Origin: JBPYCR01 sp051846915
GTDB taxonomy: Bacteria; Bacillota; Bacilli; Bacillales; Amphibacillaceae
Reading direction: 5' to 3'
Assembly (NCBI RefSeq): GCF_051846915.1
Contig: NZ_JBPYCR010000010.1
Span: 29,518-93,517 of the forward strand
Length of the DNA stretch: 64,000 nt
Within the stretch, counting starts at the first letter, position 1, and each line of letters opens with the position of its first letter. Shown piece by piece: positions 50,740 through 58,577 of the stretch. A model generated the notes under the pieces. The model did no database searches and had not been told where the DNA came from. It saw only the letters and a program-made list of their open reading frames with translations. A program made the translations under genes and the position numbers.

Positions 50740-52641
50740 TTACGAGCCTGTATCGTTTGAATTAAAATCAACGAATCGGAACAAATCCCCATATATTATT
50801 TCATCCGAATATTCAAGCTCTGTTTCCACTTTTTTTAGAAATGGAGTACAAGGTGTTTCTTCTGCTGTTTCACTTTCCGTCCCAACCTCTTCGCCATTCG
50901 ATCGATCATAACAAATCCCACTGGCGGACAAATAATTCTCACTGACAAAATCACCATTTCTAAATGCGATAAACTCTTTTCGGTCATTATGGAAAAGATC
51001 GTTACCGAAATAAATATCATTTGTTGTATCTATTCCAAGCATATGCAAAATCGTCGGTTTTAAATCAATTTGTCCCGCTAATTTACTCATTACTTTCCCT
51101 TCATTGGAACCTGGAATATGAATAAATAAAGGTACACGCTGTAATTGTACATAATCATAAGGTGTTATTTCCTCTTTGTTCAAATACTCACTCATAGCTT
51201 TATTATGATTCGCACTGATGCCATCATGATCACCCATAATTACAATAATGGAGTTCTCATAAATAGGCGTCTGTTTCAACATATGAAAGAATTGTTCAAT
51301 CGCCTCATCAGTATAGCGAACCGTTGGAAAATAATTGTTTAGCGTATTCGAATTGGAATCATACTTTTCCACCGATCGATCTTCCTCTCCCAACTCAAAA
51401 GGAAAGTGATTGGTTAGCGTAATAAATTTTGCATAAAAAGGTTCTTCAATGGATTGAAGATATTTCATGGATTGTTCAAAAAAGGGTTTATCCTTAAGTC
51501 CCCAACCAACCGAATTTTCATCTGTTATTTCATATGCATCTCTATCGTAAAAATCATCAATAGCTAAATTGTTATAAATTTGATCCCTGTTCCAAAAGCT
51601 TTTATTATTTGCATGAAATACCGCAGAATAGTATCCTTTTTCTTCAAGCATTTCGGGCATGGCATGGTATTCATTTTCCCCATGGGTAAAAAACACTGCA
51701 CCTCTGGAAGATGGGTATAGCGAGTTTTCCGTTACGAATTCCGAATCCGATGTTTTCCCTTGCTGTGTCTGATGATAAAAATTTTCAAAGTAATACGTAT
51801 CCTTATCGTTGACTAATTGATTCATAAATGGTGTGATTTCGTCTCCATAAAGTGTATTTTGAATAACAAAAGACTGAATTGATTCTGCTGAAATAAAGAT
51901 TACGTTTCTACCTTCATATGTGCCCATCAATTTGGATTGTTTATTACTTCTAATTTCTTCATTAATATAGCTTTTGATTTCAGGTAATTTATTCCCGTCC
52001 GCTAATACACGCTGCGATTTTACTTTGGATTGAACAGCTGCATCGTAAATATGATAGTAAAACAATCCGATATTTTTCACTAAATACTCCCGATCAAATG
52101 CTCTTGTAAATAATTGTGGTCTTTCCATTTCAGCTAAAAAAAAGTTTCCTGATAAGAGCATTAACGATACAGCAAATGCAAATGTCTTTCTTCTCTTTGT
52201 ATAATTAGTTGTTAAATTCAACTCTTTATTTTTCGACAAATACCATATAATGACGACATCAACGAAAAAGAATACATCATAAAATTTAATTAATGACAGT
52301 ACACTTGTACCAAGATCTGCCGTGTTACTCGTTTGAAACAGTTGCGGTATTGTTAAAAAATCAGTAAATGAGCGATAAAATACAAGATTAAAATAAATAA
52401 CAAGTGTACCGATTAATGCTGCATAACGTATAAAATTAATTTGTCGTGAACTTTTTTTGAACCAGATCGCAATTGAAAAGAAAATAATGGAAGATACAAA
52501 TGGGTTAATCAATAAAATAAATTCCTGCAACATATTTTCAAGTTCTATATTGAGCATAAACCGATACACAATATATGTTTTTAAACTAAACAAAATACTT
52601 GCAGTTAAAAATAATGGAATTTTTTTCCCCTTAACTACCAT
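50740..52641 (-). CDS. yqgS: Lipoteichoic acid synthase family protein (YqgS type)
   Basis: 633 aa: five N-terminal membrane helices (about 1-170), then an extracellular sulfatase-fold domain. Metal/catalytic residues are recognisable: Glu in FISAESIQ (about 253), nucleophile Thr in QQGKTSDSEF (about 298), IVIMGDHDG and the His of THFPF/NHFPF. It polymerises glycerol-phosphate from phosphatidylglycerol. B. subtilis has four paralogues; position by yqgQ points to YqgS. AGGAGG upstream of ATG. Confidence 0.9.
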   Translation of the reverse strand: MVVKGKKIPLFLTASILFSLKTYIVYRFMLNIELENMLQEFILLINPFVSSIIFFSIAIWFKKSSRQINFIRYAALIGTLVIYFNLVFYRSFTDFLTIPQLFQTSNTADLGTSVLSLIKFYDVFFFVDVVIIWYLSKNKELNLTTNYTKRRKTFAFAVSLMLLSGNFFLAEMERPQLFTRAFDREYLVKNIGLFYYHIYDAAVQSKVKSQRVLADGNKLPEIKSYINEEIRSNKQSKLMGTYEGRNVIFISAESIQSFVIQNTLYGDEITPFMNQLVNDKDTYYFENFYHQTQQGKTSDSEFVTENSLYPSSRGAVFFTHGENEYHAMPEMLEEKGYYSAVFHANNKSFWNRDQIYNNLAIDDFYDRDAYEITDENSVGWGLKDKPFFEQSMKYLQSIEEPFYAKFITLTNHFPFELGEEDRSVEKYDSNSNTLNNYFPTVRYTDEAIEQFFHMLKQTPIYENSIIVIMGDHDGISANHNKAMSEYLNKEEITPYDYVQLQRVPLFIHIPGSNEGKVMSKLAGQIDLKPTILHMLGIDTTNDIYFGNDLFHNDRKEFIAFRNGDFVSENYLSASGICYDRSNGEEVGTESETAEETPCTPFLKKVETELEYSDEIIYGDLFRFVDFNSNDTGS

Positions 52642-52745
52642 TTTCCTTTCCTCCTACTGCATATAAAAATATACTATTAATTCAAATACCCGTTATATAA
52701 TTTGTGAAACATTGTAATATGATTACAAATAGATACAAGCAAGTA

Positions 52746-52940
52746 TTAGTTATCCAGCAACGATTTTTCTTTCCGTAAAACGATTCGTGCAAATTGATAA
52801 TCAGAGAGATTTAATACGTTATTTCTATAAAGTTCCGTTATTTCCATCTCCATTAATTCCAAATCGCCTTTTCTGTCTCCTGTGTAAATGAATGTTCCAT
52901 ATCTTTTTAATAATTGCTGTACATCATAAACTGTTTTCAT
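52746..52940 (-). CDS. yqgQ: YqgQ (DUF910) small protein
   Basis: 64 aa; MKTVYDVQQLLKRYGTFIYT and GDLELMEMEITELYRNNVL are the DUF910 blocks. Usually next to glucokinase glcK; here the next gene on the strand is the LTA synthase and glcK is absent. Start at 52940 fits B. subtilis length; GGTGA lies 5 nt before it. Confidence 0.87.
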   Translation of the reverse strand: MKTVYDVQQLLKRYGTFIYTGDRKGDLELMEMEITELYRNNVLNLSDYQFARIVLRKEKSLLDN

Positions 52941-53036
52941 CTTTTTCACCATTTTTTTTGTATATTTTCATAACATATCAAGCAGATCATTACATACATA
53001 TAAAGTAATACAAGCTGTTAAAGGAATGAATAGGTT

Positions 53037-53900
53037 ATGAAACAATATAAAGTCTATTTTCTTTTTATCCCTATTATGTTTGTTATCTTCAGTACCATAT
53101 ATTTTGTGTATTCTAAATCCGTCACAACTATTAAATTTTTTCCGATTGACGACAATGCTACTTTTTTATATGCTAATACAAATTTAAAAGTGAATACATC
53201 AAGTGATGAAAAATATAAAATAAATTGGTCAAGTAAATCAAAAACGGATAAAACACACTATTTAAGACAAGATGTTTCTCTACTCTACAGTAACGGTAAG
53301 CTAAAAGGAATACGAAGCAAATGGGTGGAAAACACTGATGCAATTCAAATTAATGAAGAGTTATTCGACAAAGGTGAGAACGTTCTTGAAACAATCACAT
53401 TTCACCATGGAGAAATACACGATTCGCATGACCGTATTACGAGTATCCAAACTATGTCTAATTATCAATTATATATTATAAAGGATCAAAAAAGAAATGT
53501 TTCAGCTTTTTCAGTGCCAACAAACAATAAAGAACAGGAGAAAAAAGAATTGAGTGATCTCCAGAAGGAAGACCTATTGTCCATGCATTGGAAAAAGTTG
53601 ATTCAAGCTTTTCATATCGATATAAATAAATATCAAACTGTCCCTTTAACTGGGCTTTACAGATTCAATGAACAAACGCTTCCCACATTTACAATGGAAC
53701 AAACCGATCAAATTATTGGTCAACTTTGGGAGGGGCTGTATAAAAATTACGTTATACCCATTTTAACGAACGAAGATAAAACCCAGTCACATAAAAATTA
53801 TACGCCTTTAATATTGTTTGCCAAAGATAATACCCATCTCATTGTTCTATTTGAATTAAACGGGGAGCCAGAAAAATTAATACAAAAATACTCGGTTTAA
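53037..53900 (+). CDS. Uncharacterised membrane-anchored protein
   Basis: 287 aa, not recognised. One N-terminal helix (YKVYFLFIPIMFVIFSTIYFVY), then a hydrophilic, K/E/D/N-rich domain of about 260 residues predicted to lie outside the cell. There is no lipobox Cys and no cysteine in the mature part. AAAGGAATG precedes the ATG. It stands alone on the plus strand between yqgQ and the rhomboid gene. Such single-anchor extracytoplasmic proteins are common in sporulation and envelope functions, but no function can be assigned. Confidence 0.75.
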   Translation: MKQYKVYFLFIPIMFVIFSTIYFVYSKSVTTIKFFPIDDNATFLYANTNLKVNTSSDEKYKINWSSKSKTDKTHYLRQDVSLLYSNGKLKGIRSKWVENTDAIQINEELFDKGENVLETITFHHGEIHDSHDRITSIQTMSNYQLYIIKDQKRNVSAFSVPTNNKEQEKKELSDLQKEDLLSMHWKKLIQAFHIDINKYQTVPLTGLYRFNEQTLPTFTMEQTDQIIGQLWEGLYKNYVIPILTNEDKTQSHKNYTPLILFAKDNTHLIVLFELNGEPEKLIQKYSV

Positions 53901-53956
53901 ATGCAATTAATATTCTTATTTATTTTCGTATAAACATCTAACCGCGCATCGTTTTA

Positions 53957-55138
53957 TTAATTGCTCTCAAGTCCAAATACGACCATCGTTGTAATAAACA
54001 GAAGATATAAGACGAGCGCTATTATTTGTAAGCCTGTTTGTTTCTTTGAAGGCAATTGACATATTGCCGATGCTAAAAATCCGGCTGTTAAGCCACCCAT
54101 ATGTGCACCAATGTCTATTTGTGGAACAACAAAACTAAATACAATGTTAAAGGCAAGGATGAGGAGCAAGCTTTTTCCCATCGTTTGAAAAAATATTTTC
54201 TTGTAAATCAAGCCGAAAAAAAGAAGTGCTCCAAAAAGGCCAAACAAAGCACCAGAAGCTCCTGCAGATACACTCTCTGAAAGTGTAAAGCTCGCTAATC
54301 CACCACCAATTCCTGCAAGAAAATAAATAAATACAAAACGAATGGATCCATATATCCTTTCTACGATCATCCCTAAATAATAAACAGCGATCATATTCAT
54401 AACTAAATGGAGTAAGCCAATATGCAAGAACATAGAAGTGATAATCCGCCACCATTCCCCATTAACGATAGCAGGGTTATATTTTGCACCAAATTGAATT
54501 AAATTTTCGATATTCATACTCCCGCCAGTTAATTCAAGCGCTAAAAACAGGAGGATATTAATAGCAATCAAATAATACGTTAATAACGGTTTACCGTATG
54601 TAAATATTTTTTCAACTTCTTTTCTTTTGTTATAAAAATGATCTTTAAATTGAACTTTGTAATCATGTACTTCTTTTTCCTGTAGTTGTTCCGACGGAGT
54701 TGTCGACATCGCTTCAACGGATGCGTTACTATCCCCAATAAATCTTTTTTGTTCTTCAGTATAATTATTTTCTTCCATGTAATACACTTTCATTTTTAAA
54801 GGATTTTTTTCTTTTAATTGAAGCGGTTTTTTTAACATTTCCCAATCATCAATAGGAGGTAGAGAAGCTATATATATATTATAAATTTCTATGTTTTTAC
54901 TCATTAATCGTTTTTTCATCATTTTTGTCTTTTGAAAAACGGTAGCAATATCTTTTTTTAAATGGTTTTTCCAATTAAATCCTTTATGGAACAGACGGAC
55001 AACCTTCGTTTTTTTATTTTCTGTTTTTTCTAGCCATACTTCATCTTGAGCATCATTAAAATAAAGTATTTCATAATCGTCGTTTGTAACTAACTGTGAT
55101 GCTAACCGGTACAAAGTATATTGTTCCATTAAGTACAT
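53957..55138 (-). CDS. gluP: Rhomboid intramembrane protease GluP (YqgP)
   Basis: 393 aa. A cytosolic N-terminal domain (about 1-170), then a rhomboid core with about seven helices: WWRIITSMFLHIGLLHLVMN, catalytic Ser in GASGALFGLFGA (about 294) and His in IGAHMGGLTAGFL (about 344). In B. subtilis YqgP cleaves the Mg transporter MgtE and acts with FtsH. ATG 55138 has GGAGGTG 8 nt upstream; the ATG at 55165 precedes that site. Confidence 0.93.
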   Translation of the reverse strand: MYLMEQYTLYRLASQLVTNDDYEILYFNDAQDEVWLEKTENKKTKVVRLFHKGFNWKNHLKKDIATVFQKTKMMKKRLMSKNIEIYNIYIASLPPIDDWEMLKKPLQLKEKNPLKMKVYYMEENNYTEEQKRFIGDSNASVEAMSTTPSEQLQEKEVHDYKVQFKDHFYNKRKEVEKIFTYGKPLLTYYLIAINILLFLALELTGGSMNIENLIQFGAKYNPAIVNGEWWRIITSMFLHIGLLHLVMNMIAVYYLGMIVERIYGSIRFVFIYFLAGIGGGLASFTLSESVSAGASGALFGLFGALLFFGLIYKKIFFQTMGKSLLLILAFNIVFSFVVPQIDIGAHMGGLTAGFLASAICQLPSKKQTGLQIIALVLYLLFITTMVVFGLESN

Positions 55139-55208
55139 ATAATGCACACCTCCCTCCCTTATCATATCAAAAGTTGGAATAACATACTCAATGAAATGAT
55201 TGGTTACT

Positions 55209-55242
55209 AAAAAAGAGACTGTATGATCACAGCCTCTTTTTT
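55209..55242 (-). terminator. Terminator between yqgO and gluP
   Basis: AAAAAGAG-CTGT / ACAG-CTCTTTTT stem with one A-C mismatch and T-run on both strands. Confidence 0.8.
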
Positions 55243-55253
55243 ACGAGTTCTAC

Positions 55254-55442
55254 TTATAGATTGGAGCGGTTTAAAAATAATGGGAGAAGTTTATCTCTTA
55301 ATGCTGGTATTTTCATTGTTAATGCAACGGAAATTTTTCTGAGAATGGTAATTGCCAATATCATATTCATAATACGATAACGCCACCTAAATAAAACGGT
55401 TAATATTGCTAGCAGTGACGTAATTATTACAAAAAGTCTCAT
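55254..55442 (-). CDS. yqgO: Small membrane protein in the YqgO position
   Basis: 62 aa: hydrophobic N-terminus (MRLFVIITSLLAILTVLFRW) then a basic amphipathic part. AAAGGATG 8 nt before the ATG and its own terminator suggest a real gene. Name by position between gluP and yqgN; function unknown. Confidence 0.6.
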   Translation of the reverse strand: MRLFVIITSLLAILTVLFRWRYRIMNMILAITILRKISVALTMKIPALRDKLLPLFLNRSNL

Positions 55443-55506
55443 CGAAGCAGCATCCTTTTTATTGTATATTAATTTTATTTTGTACTACTGCTTGTCTTTT
55501 ATACAT

Positions 55507-56520
55507 TTAAGAACCGATATATCGATCGTACCAAGTTCTTGCTTTACCAATATCCTCCGTTCCTTGTACGAGCACACGACCGTCAGGGAAAATAGCAAAT
55601 TGAATACCTTCATCGAAATGGACTTTTAATAAAAAAGGTGTCTGTTGCACGGTTGCAACTGCTGTAAGTCTCTTGGACCAGTAGGCTAAGTCCATCGAGT
55701 GACGTCTATGAATCTGAACCGTACTCCTTCCGCACAAAACCGTTTCCTCTTGTTGATTATTTTTAAATAATGCCGGATATTTATGTAGCCCACAAGTAAG
55801 ACAGCTCGGATTTGGTTGCGAAAACTTCATATTGTATGTTTGATTATACCATCCATCAAACGTGAAAAATGTATTTCGGAGATGATGGAGATTATTCGTT
55901 AAATATTTCAGTACTTCCGTCACTTGCAAAGAAGACACAATATCCACAGCGGGAGATATAACACCTACCGTGTCACACGTTTGTCCTCCTTCTGCATTTT
56001 CATTTATTAAGCATCGTAAACAAGGTGTTTGGTTCGGGATAAAAAAAGCCGTCATCCCACGAGAACCAACTACTCCTCCATAAGAAAAAGGGATGTTTTC
56101 TTTAAAACAAATATCATTTAATAAATACCGTGTAGCGAAATTATCTGTCCCATCAAGCACGGCATCTGCTGTTTCTATAAGTTCTAATATATTTTCACCT
56201 GTAACATTTGTTACTATTGCTTCAATTGTTACATCACTATTTATTTGTTTTAATTTATTTTTAGCTGCAATTGCTTTAGGAACTGCATCCTTTACATCTT
56301 GTTCATCAAATAACATTTGTCGCTGTAGATTACTCATTTCAACATAATCCCGATCTACAAGTCGTAAAGTTCCAACGCCTGCTCGTACAAGATGATTACA
56401 AATTACTGTGCCAAGTGCACCTGCACCGACAACAAGTACGGTGCTGTCTTGTAACTTTTTTTGACCGTTCTTTCCAATAGGGGCAAACAGCATTTGGCGA
56501 GAATATCTTTTCATGTCCAC
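55507..56520 (-). CDS. thiF: ThiF/MoeB-type adenylyltransferase
   Basis: 337-aa E1-like enzyme that adenylates the C-terminal Gly-Gly of a sulfur carrier (ThiS, or MoaD). ATP-binding VLVVGAGALGTVICNHLVRAG, DRDYVEMSNLQRQMLF, DNFATRYLLND, and zinc ligands CLRC and CLTC are present. The C-terminal 60 residues (FPDGRVLVQGTEDIGKA) are not a rhodanese domain, which favours ThiF over MoeB. GTG start with AAGGGGG at 7 nt, overlapping yqgN by 10 nt. No other thiamine gene is nearby. Confidence 0.85.
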   Translation of the reverse strand: MDMKRYSRQMLFAPIGKNGQKKLQDSTVLVVGAGALGTVICNHLVRAGVGTLRLVDRDYVEMSNLQRQMLFDEQDVKDAVPKAIAAKNKLKQINSDVTIEAIVTNVTGENILELIETADAVLDGTDNFATRYLLNDICFKENIPFSYGGVVGSRGMTAFFIPNQTPCLRCLINENAEGGQTCDTVGVISPAVDIVSSLQVTEVLKYLTNNLHHLRNTFFTFDGWYNQTYNMKFSQPNPSCLTCGLHKYPALFKNNQQEETVLCGRSTVQIHRRHSMDLAYWSKRLTAVATVQQTPFLLKVHFDEGIQFAIFPDGRVLVQGTEDIGKARTWYDRYIGS

Positions 56521-57089
56521 TCTACAACCCCCTTATTGATTATTCTCGTTGGTGTAATTAACATTTGTACCGGGATATCAAAATGACTGACCGGTATGTT
56601 GTTAACCAACTGTTTATCGTGCAAAAGCGAAAGCGTGTTATTTTTATAATCACTTAAAAAGCGATCAAAATATCCTCCTCCAAAACCAATTCGATACCCT
56701 TGTTCATTAAATAATAAGCCCGGAACAACTAAGAGATCGATCGAATTTTTATTTGTTATAGCTTCCAAATTCTCTTTTGGTTCAAGCAAATTATAATTTC
56801 CCCGTTCTACATCTTGAAATGAACGGACAGGGTAAAATTGAAGCAATTTATGAACAGGATCACTTTTAGGTATAGAGATGTTTTTGTTTTGCTTCCAGCC
56901 CTCTTCTATAATAGGAACTGTATTCCACTCAAAGTCTTGTGATATCGTTATACCAATTGATTGGGCTTGCTTCCAAAATGGAGTAGAGAAAAGATGATGA
57001 TACAATTTACTTTCAATTTGTTGTCTATGGTCATAGGAAACACTTTTCAGTTGTTTTAAAGTCTTGTTTCGAAGTTGGTTTTTTCTCAT
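56511..57089 (-). CDS. yqgN: 5-formyltetrahydrofolate cyclo-ligase (YqgN)
   Basis: 192 aa; the conserved nucleotide/folate block LLVVPGLLFNEQGYRIGFGGGYFDRFL is diagnostic. Converts 5-formyl-THF to 5,10-methenyl-THF with ATP. ATG 57089 gives family length; the ribosome site (GATGGGA) is weak. Located between thiF and rpmG. Confidence 0.92.
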   Translation of the reverse strand: MRKNQLRNKTLKQLKSVSYDHRQQIESKLYHHLFSTPFWKQAQSIGITISQDFEWNTVPIIEEGWKQNKNISIPKSDPVHKLLQFYPVRSFQDVERGNYNLLEPKENLEAITNKNSIDLLVVPGLLFNEQGYRIGFGGGYFDRFLSDYKNNTLSLLHDKQLVNNIPVSHFDIPVQMLITPTRIINKGVVEWT

Positions 57090-57212
57090 CAATATAATCC
57101 CATCCATAAGCCGTACTTATTTAAATTCTAGCGTAAACTATTTCATTTGTAAAAAAGCATTCATTTAAATCAATTTCAATTCGTTATTTCCAATAAGCTA
57201 CGTAGAAAAATT

Positions 57213-57247
57213 AAAACTCTTATCATTTTGAGATAAGAGTTTTGCTA
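57213..57247 (-). terminator. Terminator of rpmG
   Basis: AAAACTCTTATC / GATAAGAGTTTT, 12 bp, loop of 7, T/A-rich on both sides. Confidence 0.9.
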
Positions 57248-57257
57248 AATAAACATA

Positions 57258-57407
57258 TTATTTTGTTTCACGATGTAGTGTATGTTTTTTTAAACGTGGA
57301 CAATATTTTTTAAGCTCGATACGCTCTGGATTTGTACGCTTGTTTTTTGTTGATATATAATTACGGTCTCCTGTTTCTGTACAAGCTAGTGTAATGTTTA
57401 CGCGCAT
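57258..57407 (-). CDS. rpmG: 50S ribosomal protein L33 (zinc-free type)
   Basis: 49 aa, beginning MRVNITLACTETGDRNYIST and ending with KKHTLHRETK. Of the four Zn-ribbon cysteines only two remain (Cys9, Cys36); Thr12 and Leu39 replace the others, so this is a C-minus form that should not bind Zn. GGAGGG upstream of the ATG; own promoter and terminator. Neighbour of yqgN as rpmGA in B. subtilis. Confidence 0.93.
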   Translation of the reverse strand: MRVNITLACTETGDRNYISTKNKRTNPERIELKKYCPRLKKHTLHRETK

Positions 57408-57472
57408 TTATTTTCCCTCCAAACTATAAAAATTCCTTTAACGAAATTATTAAGGACACTTCAGACCCTATT

Positions 57473-57501
57473 ATAATAGCAGAAATCTGCAATTCGTTCA
57501 A
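57473..57501 (-). promoter_or_regulatory. Sigma-A promoter of rpmG
   Basis: Minus strand TTGAAC, 17 nt, TATTAT (with an overlapping TATAAT 3 nt on). About 66 nt before the start codon. No Zur-like palindrome was seen. Confidence 0.6.
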
Positions 57502-57577
57502 GAATTCTACTCGTTTTTTTTACTGTTTTTTCTTCTTGGTTTCTGTAGTGTAATGTAAAAGGAATGGAGGTAAGGTC

Positions 57578-57922
57578 ATGTTAAACGTTATTATTGCTTT
57601 AATTGCTGTCGCTATTGTTATGTTTATACTGTCATTTTTTATGAACGACAAATTTCAACAGCTGGAAACGCAACTTGAACAGTTTTCCATATCAACGATG
57701 CAAGATACATATCAGATGAAGAAAAAAATCAAAATTTTAGAGGAAGAATTACTAACAGATGATGTAACAGTCGGCACTATTTCACCTAATATTAAGAATA
57801 AGCCTTTATTAATTCAGAAAGTGTACCATTTAAATCAGCAAGGTTACTCGACAGAAGACATATCCAGACAAACAGAGCTTAGTGAACATGATATTCAAGC
57901 TATTCTAAAAAATAATATTTAA
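57578..57922 (+). CDS. Membrane-anchored coiled-coil protein with HTH-like C-terminus
   Basis: 114 aa: membrane helix (MLNVIIALIAVAIVMFILSFF), a short coiled coil (about 25-60, QLETQLEQF...MKKKIKILEEE), and a C-terminal helix-turn-helix-like end LIQKVYHLNQQGYSTEDISR followed by QTELSEHDIQAIL. The layout recalls SwrB-like and other membrane HTH proteins, but no homologue is recognised with certainty. GGAGG 7 nt before ATG; next gene follows by 18 nt. Confidence 0.75.
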   Translation: MLNVIIALIAVAIVMFILSFFMNDKFQQLETQLEQFSISTMQDTYQMKKKIKILEEELLTDDVTVGTISPNIKNKPLLIQKVYHLNQQGYSTEDISRQTELSEHDIQAILKNNI

Positions 57923-57940
57923 TTTCATGGAGAGATATAT

Positions 57941-58462
57941 ATGAGGCAACCAATCCGTGCTTTTTCGATTGGATTATTAACAGCAAGCGTTATTTTATTA
58001 GTGGTATTTCTTTTTTTTAAAGACAATAGCGTAACGGAACAACAATACACGATGGATGAATTAAAAAACAAAGTGGAAGAAAAAGGCTATCGTATCGTAT
58101 CTGAAGAAGAATACATAACGTTATCGTTAATGGAAGAAGAAGAACTAGAAAATGATAACAATTCCGAGAAAACAGAAACTAAGTCTGATAATAAAGCAGA
58201 TAAAACAAACAAAACAGAAGAAGGCGAAAATAAGGAAGAAAGTGTATCAGAAGAGTCAAAATCATACACGCTTAAAGTTGAACCGAATATGATGCCGCAT
58301 ATTGTAAGTGATTTATTAGAAAAAAATAAAATTATAGAAAATGCATCTGAGTTAGATCAATATTTGGAGGAACACGATATAAGTAATCTAATACAAATTG
58401 GTGATCATCAACTAAATAGCGACATGACTATAGCTGAAATAGCGGAAGAAATAACAAAATAA
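57941..58462 (+). CDS. Membrane-anchored protein with acidic linker and MltG-LysM-like domain
   Basis: 173 aa: N-terminal helix (IGLLTASVILLVVFLFF), a very acidic E/K/N/S linker (about 60-107), and a C-terminal domain (about 108-172, YTLKVEPNMMPHIVSDLLEK...IQIGDHQLNSDMTIAEIAEE). This domain resembles the LysM-like subdomain of the MltG/YceG endolytic transglycosylase without the catalytic part. GGAGAG upstream. Probably envelope-associated; forms a pair with the gene before it. Confidence 0.75.
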   Translation: MRQPIRAFSIGLLTASVILLVVFLFFKDNSVTEQQYTMDELKNKVEEKGYRIVSEEEYITLSLMEEEELENDNNSEKTETKSDNKADKTNKTEEGENKEESVSEESKSYTLKVEPNMMPHIVSDLLEKNKIIENASELDQYLEEHDISNLIQIGDHQLNSDMTIAEIAEEITK

Positions 58463-58474
58463 CGAAAAAATTAG

Positions 58475-58516
58475 AACTGATTAATTGGAATTCATCCATT
58501 TAGTCAGTTTTTTATT
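58475..58516 (+). terminator. Terminator after the two-gene plus-strand unit
   Basis: AACTGATTAA / TTAGTCAGTT (one G-U) with 15-nt loop, then TTTTTATTT. Confidence 0.75.
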
Positions 58517-58528
58517 TACGAAATGCCT

Positions 58529-58562
58529 AAAAAAATAGCCTGAACACAAAATTGGTTCAGGC
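58529..58562 (-). terminator. Terminator of pbpA
   Basis: GCCTGAAC / GTTCAGGC, 9-nt loop, then TATTTTTTT on the minus strand. Confidence 0.88.
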
Positions 58563-58577
58563 CAAATTAGTCTATTA

